Shown piece after piece: positions 56,166 through 64,000 of a DNA stretch of 64,000 bases. This DNA is from Dactylis glomerata (Eukaryota; Streptophyta; Magnoliopsida; Poales; Poaceae), in NCBI GenBank assembly GCA_007115705.1, contig QXEO01002115.1, positions 1,891,340 through 1,955,339 on the forward strand, written 5' to 3'. The notes beneath the pieces were generated by a model. That model did no database searches and was not told where the DNA came from. It saw nothing but the letters and a program-made list of their open reading frames with translations. A program made the position numbers and the translations under genes. The stretch's first letter is position 1. Every line of letters begins with the position of its first letter.

Positions 56166-56410
56166 TTCGTTTGGAGCTGCAAATGGCATTAGCACCGGTT
56201 TGCTTACGAACCCAGACTAAAGGGGTGCTTTAGCACCGGTTCGAGCTGCCAGAAAGCTAAATGGAGCCCGTGGAGCTCTAGCACCGGTTCGTTAGGAACC
56301 ATTAGAACCGGTTCGTGGCACGAACCGGTGCTAAAGGTGTCGCGTCTGCCGCGTGGCAGGCCCCAGACCTTTAGCACCGGTTCGTGGCACGAACCGGTGC
56401 TAAAGGCTGC
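56166..56410. repeat. CACTA subterminal palindromes
   Basis: Several copies of TTAGCACCGGTT occur in both orientations. Two near-perfect inverted units, at about 56300-56337 and 56369-56406, have arms CTTTAGCACCGGTTCG around TGGCA. Such arrays bind the CACTA transposase and can fold into hairpin RNA. Confidence 0.8.
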
Positions 56411-56456
56411 CCTTTTGCACCGGTTTCAGATACGGACCGGTTCTATAGGTCCTGCC

Positions 56457-56464
56457 TATAAATA
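56457..56464 (+). promoter_or_regulatory. TATA box of tnp2 gene
   Basis: TATAAATA in GCCTATAAATACAGCC, about 320 bp upstream of the ATG at 56779. A possible leader intron runs from GAG|GTTAGTAA (about 56671) to ACGCAG just before the ATG. Confidence 0.65.
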
Positions 56465-56778
56465 CAGCCGCCCACCAGCCTTCTCCTCTGTTTTTTTTCC
56501 TGTGGAAGGTGTGAGGGGGTGTGCTAGTTTGGTTTTTTCCCCTATGCACAAGAGGTGTTTGATGAAATGCCTAAGAGCATGAACCAACTTAAGCTCACAC
56601 AAAATAAAAATGATATGAGGTGCCCGAGCGATACTTAGGTCTTCTCCTCGTTCTTTCCTCCTCGATCGAGGTTAGTAACTCTATTCTTTTATTTGTCATT
56701 GATACAAATGCATGTTTCGTCATTTTACTATTTATGATGTTCGGTAATAGTATTAGTAAACCTAATTATATGACGCAG

Positions 56779-59700
56779 ATGAACGAACGACAATGGATGT
56801 ACGGTGACCGACGCACTTCCGAGTTCATTGAAGGTCTTCGTAATTTTGGCGATGTGGCTCGGGCAAATATTCAGAATGGTTTTATGTGTTGTCCATGTGT
56901 TCACTGTGGGAACAAGAAGGAGTACTCTTCCTGGAAAATCATTCACGCCCACCTGCTTCGGAAAGGTTTCATGCCTAGCTATAATTGTTGGACCAAGCAC
57001 GGAGAAAGAGGGGTTATAATGGAAGACAATGAAGAAGAAGAGGATGATGATATGTACCCTGAATATGGTGATACTGCAACGGGGGAAGCTGAAGCTGAAG
57101 GGACAGGAGAAGCTGAAGATGTAGAGGCATCAGATGAGCCTGATGATGATCTTCGTCGGGCCATCGTAGATGCACACAGAGAAGCAGAAAGTGTGAATGA
57201 GAAGCGGAAGTTAAAAGGTATGTTAGAGGATCACAAAAAGAAGTTGTACCCAGACTGTGAAGATGGGAACACAAAGCTCGGTACCACACTGGAGTTGCTG
57301 CAATGGAAGGCAGAGACTGGTTTATCTGATAAGGGATTTGAGAAATTACTGAAAATAATGAAGAAGAAGCTTCCAAAGGATAATGAATTGCCTGACAGTA
57401 CGTACGAAGCAAAGAAGGTTCTCTGCCCTCTAGGATTAGAGGTTCAGAAGATTCATGCATGCATTAATGACTGCATCCTCTACCGCGGTGAGGAGTACGA
57501 GAATTTGGAAGCATGCCCGGTATGCACTGCACTGCGATATAAGATCAGACGAGATGACCCTGGTGATATTGATGGCGAGCCCCCCAGAAAGAGGGTTCCT
57601 GCCAAGGTCATGTGGTATGCTCCTATAATACCACGGTTGAAACGTCTGTTTAGAAACAAAGAGCATGCCAGGTTGTTACGATGGCACAAAGAAGACCGTA
57701 AGAAAGACGCGATGTTGAGACACCCCGCTGATGGGTCGCAGTGGAGAAAAATATAAGAGACTACCCGGACTTTGCAGGCGACGCAAGGAACTTAAGGTTT
57801 GGTCTGAGTACAGATGGCATGAATCCTTTTGGGGAGCAGAGCTGCAGTCATAGCACCTGGCCTGTAACTCTATGTATCTATAACCTTCCTCCTTGGTTGT
57901 GCATGAAGCGGAAGTTCATTATGATGCCAGTGCTCATCCAAGGTCCGAAGCAACCCGGCAATGACATTCATGTGTATCTAAGACCATTAGTTGATGAACT
58001 CTTACAGTTATGGACCAAACTAGGTGTACGTGCATGGGATGAGCACAAACAGGAGCCGTTTGACCTACGAGCGTTGCTTTTCGTAACCATCAATGATTGG
58101 CCTGCTCTTAGTAACCTTTCAGGACAAACAAACAAGGGATACAATGCATGCACACATTGTTTAGATAAGACTGACGCTATATATTTGGAAAAATGCAAGA
58201 AGATTGTGTACTTGGGGCATCGTCGATTTCTTACGACCACGCATTCCGTAAGAAAGAAAGGCAAGCATTTTAGAGGTGTGGCAGATCACCGGCAAAAGCC
58301 CGATCTCTGTACTGGTGATGATTTATTTGATATGGTCAGGGACCTAGAAGTAATCTTTAGAAAGGGTCCTGGCGGTCAATCTGTTCCAAATGACGTCGCT
58401 ACCGGACACGCACCCATGTGGAAGAAGAAATTTGTATTTTGGGAGCTTGAGTATTGGAAACACCTAGAGGTTCGCTCTTCAATCGATGTGATGCACGTTA
58501 CGAAGAATGTTTGCGTGAACCTGCTAGGCTTTCTGGGCGTGTATGGAAAAACAAAAGATACACCAGAAGCACGGGAGGATCAACAACGTATGAAAGACCC
58601 AAACAACATGCATCCATAGAGCAAGACGGATAAAGGGCGTCACTTAAGTCCTGCCAGCTACGCTCTTACAAAAGCAGAGAAGGAAATCTTTTTTGATGTC
58701 CTTTCAAGTATTAAAGTGCCGTCTGGCTTCTCGTCAAATATAAAGGGAATAATAAATATGACAGAGAAAAAATTCCAAAACCTGAAGTCTCATGACTGTC
58801 ACGTGATTATGACGCAGTTGCTTCCAGTTGCATTAAGGGGGCTTCTACCAGAAAATGTTCGCGTACCCATTGTTAAGCTATGTGCATTCCTCAATGCAAT
58901 ATCTCAGAAGGTAATCAATCCAGATATGCTACCAAGGTTACAGAAGGATGTGGCCCAATGTCTTGTTAGTTTTGAGTTGGTGTTCCCGCCATCCTTCTTT
59001 AATATTATGACGCATCTCCTGGTTCACCTTGTCGAAGAGATTGCCATTCTCGGTCCTGTATTTCTACACAACATGTTCCCCTTTGAGAGATTCATGGGAG
59101 TCTTAAAGAAATATGTTCATAACCGTGCTAGGCCAGAAGGAAGCATCTCCAAGGGCTACGGGACAGAGGAGGTCATTGAGTTCTGTGTTGACTTTATCCC
59201 TGACATTAAGTCGATTGGTGTTCCTGAATCGCGGCATGAAGGGAGACTACGTGGAAAAGGCATGCTAGGAAAGAAATCAATGTATTGTATGGACGGGATT
59301 TCTTTCACTCAAGCACACTACACAGTTCTACAAAGTTCCGCCTTGGTGGCCCCGTATATCATTGAACACAAGAACATTGTACGCTCCCAACACCCGGCTC
59401 AGTCTGACTCCTGGATTACACATAAACATATGGCGACTTTCGGCAGTTGGTTTCGGACACATCTCATAAATGACAACATTGTTGGAGATCAGCTATACTT
59501 GTTGGCCGGGTCACCATCTTCGACTATATTGACTTTCCAAGGGTACGAGATCAATGGGAACACATTCTACATGATCGCCCAAGATAAAAAGAGCACCAAC
59601 CAAAACAGTGGTGTCCGCATTGATGCAATAAACAACAACGAGCAAAAGGACACCTATTATGGTTACATAGAGGAGATATGGGAACTTGACTATGGACCTT

Positions 59701-60102
59701 CTGTTAAAGTCCCTTTGTTTCGGTGCAAATGGGTCAAGCTAGATGGAGTAGGGGTAAAGGTTGACCAGCTGTATGGAATGACAACAGTGGATCTCAACAA
59801 TCTTGGTTACAGAGACGAACCATTCATCCTAGCCAATGATGTGGCTCAAGTTTTCTATGTGAAAGACATGTCCTCCAAACCAAAAAAAAAGAAAAGATAA
59901 GACAACGAATACATCATACGACGAGCCAAAGCGTCACATAGTTCTTTCAGGGAAAAGAAACATCGTGGGAGTTGAGGATAAGACAGACATGTCAGAAGAT
60001 TATAATAAGTTTGATGAAATTCCGCCCTTCAGAGTGAATATTGACCCAATCATCGCGTTAAATGGTGAACATACTCCATGGTTACGACCGAAGCGATCCT
60101 AA
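56779..60102 (+). pseudogene. CACTA tnp2-type transposase (TNPD), broken
   Basis: I chose the ATG at 56779 (MNERQWMYGDRRTSEF), since the 53 codons before it look like leader and intron. In order: transposase-associated N-terminal domain with Cys/His (CCPCVHCGNKK), an acidic linker, a tnp2 core (PLGLEVQKIHACINDCILYRG, LRFGLSTDGMNPFG, NDWPALSNLSGQTNKGYNAC, SIDVMHVTKNVCVNLLG), a DUF4218-like part (FFNIMTHLLVHLVEEI, MFPFERFMGVLKKYV) and a DUF4216-like part (VPLFRCKWVKL). Lesions are a frameshift near 57750, TAG at 58617-58619 where GAG fits, and a frameshift in the A run at 59881-59899, after which the usual C-terminus continues to the TAA at 60100-60102. The enzyme would cut and move CACTA ends; this copy cannot. 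Confidence 0.9.
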
Positions 60103-60775
60103 TCAAGGGAGATACGCGAAGGGAGGTTCATGGCCTCCAAGACGAAAAATCAGAAGAAAGGGAAACACAAGAAGAAAACTCAGAAGACTAGATAGAGATC
60201 ATAACTTGTGTATCTCAATATGGAAATCACTTTCCCATTTATTTTTTGTGTAATGATGTTATTGTATGAGGAAAATTTTTCCGAGGCGGAGCTTCCGAAG
60301 ATGCCGTAGGGCATGAGCACCAACGACATCTTCGAGAAGCTCCGCCATGGGAGATTTCCCAATAATTTACCCAACATTCTTAAAGGAGACGGAGTCTTTC
60401 ACGGGCTTGCAGGGAAATTTATAGGCACGGCACCGCTTCTACTTTGTCTTATTCCTCCGACAGGGGCATCGTGCATCCACCCACGCGTCCTTATCTCATC
60501 GAGCAGTGCATCCACCCATGCGTCCTTATCCTGCCGATATCTTTAGTCTCGGTTGCACCCACCAACCGGGACTAAAGGTTACCCACACGTCCTTTTCCCA
60601 CCTACAGTTTTGTTAGATGACACACAAACCACCTTTAGTCCCGGTTGTACCCACCAGCCGGGACTAAAGGTTAGATGGTTCCCCGTGCCACTGTGTTCCC
60701 GCCTATTTTCTTCCCGCGCTTTCGACCACTTCCCGCCTCCGTCTTCCCGCCTATTTTCTTCCCGCGCTTTCGACC
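60103..60775. other. CACTA intergenic region with hairpins
   Basis: A stem at 60286-60306 and 60324-60345 pairs GCGGAGCTTC(C/TC)GAAGATG arms. Two inverted units of TTTAGTC(C/T)CGGTTG around CACCCACCA or TACCCACCA lie at about 60545-60590 and 60633-60672. They differ in sequence from the TTTAGCACCGG family at the ends. The small frames here are not credible genes. Confidence 0.6.
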
Positions 60776-60779
60776 ATTT

Positions 60780-61592
60780 TAGAAAATCAAATATAACTAA
60801 TAAAAAGAAAATAGAAAATCAAATATAACTACTCAAAAGAAAATAGAAAATCAAATATATCTAATCAAAAGAAAATAGAAAATCAAATTTAACTAATCAA
60901 AATAAAATAGAAAATCAAATATAACTAATCAAAAGAAAATAGAAAATCAAATATAACTAATCAAAAAGAAAATCAAATATATCTAATCAAAAGAAAATAG
61001 AAAATCAAATTTAACTAATCAAAATAAAATAGAAAATCAAATATAACTAATCAAAAGAAAATAGAAAATCAAATATAACTAATCAAAAAGAAAATCAAAT
61101 ATATCTAATCAAAAGAAAATAGAAAATCAAATTTAACTAATCAAAAGAAAATAGAAAATCAAATATAACTAATCAAAAGAAAATAGAAAATCAAATATAA
61201 CTAATCAAAAAGAAAATCAAATATATCTAATCAAAAGAAAGTAGAAAATCAAATTTAACTAATAAAAAGAAAATCAAATATATCTAATCAAAAGAAAATG
61301 GAAAATTAAATATAACTAATCAAAAGAAAATCAAATATAACTAATCAATAATAAAATAGAAAATCAAATATAACTAATCAAAAAGAAAATCAAATATATC
61401 TAATCAAAAGAAAATAGAAAATCAAATTTAACTAATCAAAAGAAAATAGAAAATCAAATATAACTAATCAAAAATAAAATCAAATATAACTAATCAAAAA
61501 TAAAATCAAATATAACTAATCAAAAATAAAATCAAATATAACTAATCAAAAATAAAATCAAATATAACTAATCAAAAATAAAATCAAATATG
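60780..61592. repeat. A-rich minisatellite inside CACTA
   Basis: About 25 imperfect copies of an AAAATCAAATATAACTAAT unit with spacers TCAAAAGAAAATAG or TCAAAAAG; unit lengths are about 24 and 31-32 bp, with a higher-order alternation in the first half. It is non-coding. Satellite-like spacers of this type are common in large CACTA elements. Confidence 0.85.
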
Positions 61593-61628
61593 GAATTTGG
61601 CGGGAACAAATGAAATTTTCAAATGACC

Positions 61629-61816
61629 CTTTAGCACCGGTTCGTGGCTCAAACCGGTGCTAAAGGGGGTGGCGGTGCAGTTCCCAGAAGCCACCCTTTA
61701 GCACCGGTTGAAGCCACCAACCGGTGCTAAAGGTCCGAGCTTTAGCACCGGTTGGTGGCTTCAACCGGTGCTAAAGGGTCTTTAGCACCGGTTGAAGCCA
61801 CGAACCGGTGCTAAAG
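61629..61816. repeat. Second block of TTTAGCACCGG palindromes
   Basis: Four inverted units in close series have arms CTTTAGCACCGGTT and loops such as CGTGGCT, GAAGCCACC or GGTGGCTTC. They match the array near 56300-56406. Here they lie in the upstream region of the second gene. Confidence 0.8.
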
Positions 61817-63006
61817 CCCTCTCCTTTATTACAGCCCGTTTCTTCTTCCCCTGCATCGCCAAATCGACTAAGTCCCGCGCGTAGGAGGCTCTGGACGCCG
61901 GCAGGCTGCCCTTTTTTTCTGTCGCCGCCGCCATCGTCGCCGCCGCGCCACCCGCGCGCGCCGCCCGCCCGCGCTGCGCCACCCGCGCGCGCCGCGCCAC
62001 CCGCCCGCGCCGCGCCACCCGCCCGCGCCGCACCACCCGCGCGCCCGCGCCGAGCCACCCGCCGCGCCCGCGCCGCGCCACCCGCCCGCGCCCGCGCCAC
62101 CGTACCCGCGCCCGAGCCGCCCGCGCTCGCGCCGCCCACGCCGATCGCGAGCCCTGCAGTACCCCCTACGCGTGTAGGTAATTTTATGTTTTTTTAGATA
62201 TTTTTTTAGGTATTTTTATTCCTGCAATGCATGTTTTCACCTAGCAATATTATTATTTTTAAATACCATGAAGTAGTTTAATTAGTAAGTTAGCATTGAG
62301 ATATATTTTTTAGTTTATTGCAATTATATGTAAACTCGATGGCAGCACACTTTCAAAATGTCAATTAAAATCCAATTTACTAACCGAAGAGAACAAGCAA
62401 ATTCTCATCAAACCTTGCAAATTTGTTTGAAGTAATTATATTAGTTTTTTGCAAATTTGTTTCTAGTAATTTTATGATTATAGTAGCGTCCCATATATGC
62501 ACACAATATACTCATATTTTAGCGTCCCATGCACACAATATACTCATATTCTAGCAAATGTGGAGTTTTCATGTAGTAACAAGTACACACAAAATACTAC
62601 CATGATAATGAAGTGTAGTTTTAGTAAATTATTAAGTGCGGAGCAATCAAGCAACAAATAAGAAAATGATATAAGAATATAATTATAACTGAAATACTTT
62701 TGAATATAAATAGAATGATATCAATTTATGACACATAAAGTATGCATTAATAGACTAAATGTTGGTCAAAGCCTTGGTCAACATAAATGAAATACGCCTT
62801 GTATTTTGGATCGGAGGTAGTAGTACATGATTATTTTAGTTATTTTATCTGTTAGGGTTCCGTTATAAAATGGGGGCGTTGGCCGGGCATCGGCGTGGTG
62901 GGGAGGGAAGACCTACTCTTCCCCCACCACGTCGGCGCTCGACCAATGCCCCCTTTTTTTTTGGTCTCCATATCGGCATTATAATAATTTGTAATAATTC
63001 TTTGCA
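61817..63006 (+). promoter_or_regulatory. Leader exon and leader intron of second CACTA gene
   Basis: 61820-62175 is GC-rich, with about 21-bp units (CGCGCCACCCGCCCGCGC) at 61940-62100. It ends CGTGTAG|GTAATTTT, a good splice donor. The next plausible acceptor is TTTGCAG at 63000-63006, six bases before the ATG at 63013. I read this as a 5' UTR exon with an 830-bp intron. The 129-codon frame in the GC-rich part (61808-62197) is a Pro/Ala/Arg repeat and probably not translated. A hairpin with CTCTTCCC arms lies at about 62880-62950. A Stowaway-like end (GGATCGGAGGTAG, TA) is at 62807-62821. Confidence 0.5.
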
Positions 63007-63012
63007 GAATCT

Positions 63013-64000
63013 ATGGATCTCGGAAGAGACAAATTCCAGGAAAATATTATCGAGGACATCATCCGCGATAGTGATGAGGATGTCACCTCATTGTTTCTAA
63101 ACAACTTCGGTGAGGGAGACGAACAAAATCGTAGAGAAGGTGTCGGAGATGATGGAGGCACCGGTGAGGGAGAAGGCGCCGGAGATGATGGAGGCACCGG
63201 TGAAGGAGAAGGTGCCAGAGAGGGAGAAGGTGCCGGAGATGATGGAGGCACCGGTGAGGGAGAAGGCACCGGCGAGGTAGATGTGTATTAATAAATTAAG
63301 CCTTTGTTGTATAGTTGGATTATTTGATTTGTGTATATACATATATTAACGCTCCTTCTTCTTTTAGCCCTCTGGATCGAGCCACTCTTCTGTAAATAGA
63401 AGAGGTCCGGCCAGAAGGTTGGAAGAACATGAAAGGTACCGAATAGAAGAAATCGGTGAAGATGGCGAACCGATTGCTCCCGCGGCTCACGCAAGTAAAT
63501 TTATAAGACAATGCGGAGTTCTTGTTAGGGACAACATTCCGATCACCCTTCGAGAATGGAAGAAGACAAAGACGGAACCAGTTAAATATGTCCGCAACAG
63601 ATTGAAGAATATTCTTTGGAAGAAGCTCATGGTTAATTTTACCCTACCAGAGGCGCCACAGGTGGATCGAACTGAGGTGGATCGAAATGAGGAGGATTCA
63701 AATGAGGAGGATTCAGATGACGATGATCGTCATCTGAATATCATAGAGAGGAAAGTCAAGAAGTGGACTCTTTCGAGGATGGCAATACAATTCAACAACT
63801 GGAAGAAAAGATTGTACAAGGATTTTGTCGACCAAAAAAAGACTCCGGTGTTCACTGGACAATATGAGAAGATAAAAGATCACTGGGACGCATTCGTGGA
63901 GTACAAGACTTCAGAGGCAGCTAAGCGAAGGTCAGAAATAAATAAGAAAAATGCTGCTAAAAAGAAGTATCACCATACTATGGGGCAAGGAGGCTACAAG
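63013..64000 (+). CDS. CACTA second protein (Transposase_24 type, TNPA-like), partial
   Basis: Exon 1 (63013-63276, 88 codons) ends at GAG|GTAGATG; exon 2 starts at 63368 after CTTTTAG, in phase, and stays open for 211 codons to the window end. Exon 1 ends in an acidic/Gly repeat (GDDGGTGEGEG units of 12 residues). Exon 2 shows the Transposase_24 signature: FIRQCGVLVRDNIPITLREW, MAIQFNNWKKRLYKDFV, IKDHWDAFVEYKTSEAAKRR, NAAKKKYHHTMGQGGY. Proteins of this kind are thought to bind the subterminal repeats and help the tnp2 enzyme. Unlike the tnp2 gene next door, I see no stop or frameshift. The start is the first ATG after the inferred leader acceptor. Confidence 0.82.
63140..63276 (+). repeat. 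In-frame 36-bp coding minisatellite
   Basis: Units GGAGATGATGGAGGCACCGG plus GAGGGAGAAGG(C/T)(G/A)CC repeat three to four times, with one shortened unit. All are multiples of three, so copy-number change keeps the frame. It encodes an acidic Gly-rich linker. Confidence 0.8.

Larger units (their letters stand above)
56146..64000 (+). mobile_element. CACTA (En/Spm-type) transposon, left part
   Basis: Starts CACTAGTAGAAAATAGGGC inside the chromovirus LTR. It has subterminal palindromes (56166-56410), a TATA box, a tnp2-type transposase gene (56779-60102), an A-rich satellite spacer (60780-61592), a second block of palindromes (61629-61816) and a second gene of Transposase_24 type (63013 onward). 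Two genes plus subterminal repeats are the layout of autonomous Triticeae CACTAs. The right terminus lies beyond 64000. Confidence 0.92.

Noticed and set aside
60780..61592. CRISPR-like or centromeric array
   Set aside because: There are no unique spacers, units are diverged A-rich words, and the array lies inside a CACTA element of a plant genome.
61808..62197. 129-codon Pro/Ala/Arg frame as a CACTA protein
   Set aside because: It is a translation of a GC-rich repeat in a probable 5' leader exon; the real second gene starts at 63013.

Overview
The window looks like intergenic DNA from a large grass genome, most likely Triticeae (wheat, Aegilops, rye or barley). The reasons are dense nesting of plant transposons, LTRs opening with TGATACGTCTC and primed by tRNA-Asp, CACTA elements with TTTAGCACCGGTT subterminal palindromes, Stowaway MITEs, and plant-type L1, MULE and Helitron elements. 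I found no convincing host gene. Almost every substantial coding region belongs to a mobile element, and most are broken. Family names rest on recognition alone, because nothing could be searched.

Layout. 1-3285 is AT-rich DNA with Helitron-like termini, a small Stowaway MITE and a GC-rich segment. 3285-3715 is an L1 LINE 3' fragment. 3716-4606 and 16028-18889 are two halves of one older element that carries a spliced 'putative gypsy-type transposon' gene (PF04195-like). The older element was split by a three-LTR Athila/Sabrina-like composite (4612-16022) flanked by the 5-bp duplication GTACC. That composite holds one open gag-protease ORF and a second, truncated gag, and no reverse transcriptase or integrase. 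19297-21345 is a non-autonomous Helitron containing a Stowaway MITE. 21638-27332 is a 5'-truncated L1 LINE with a 14-bp target duplication. 27380-30948 is a FAR1/MULE-type Mutator element with a 9-bp duplication. 31084-33496 is a second Mutator-like element with TIRs of about 225 bp and a 9-bp duplication; it has captured a plant-mobile-domain gene fragment and a copia protease fragment. 33506-35286 is unassigned. 35300-36416 is a retroposon with a 13-bp duplication. About 37240-37683 is a CACTA end, and 39360-40670 is a retroposon sharing the L1 tail.

The right third is a three-level nest. An Athila-type element (from 41439) is cut at 44732 by a Tekay-like chromovirus with 3.58-kb LTRs (44733-48312 and from 54142). 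The chromovirus 3' LTR is in turn cut at 56145 by an autonomous-type CACTA element that runs off the window. The CACTA carries a broken tnp2 transposase gene (56779-60102) and a still-open, spliced second gene of the Transposase_24 type (63013 to past the end).

How the parts relate. The order of events can be read from the target duplications: the element inside a duplication is younger than the element around it. The LINE, MULE, Mutator-like, retroposon and composite-LTR boundaries are each supported by a duplication seen on both sides. The chromovirus and the last CACTA show only their left ends here; their right ends should lie beyond 64000.
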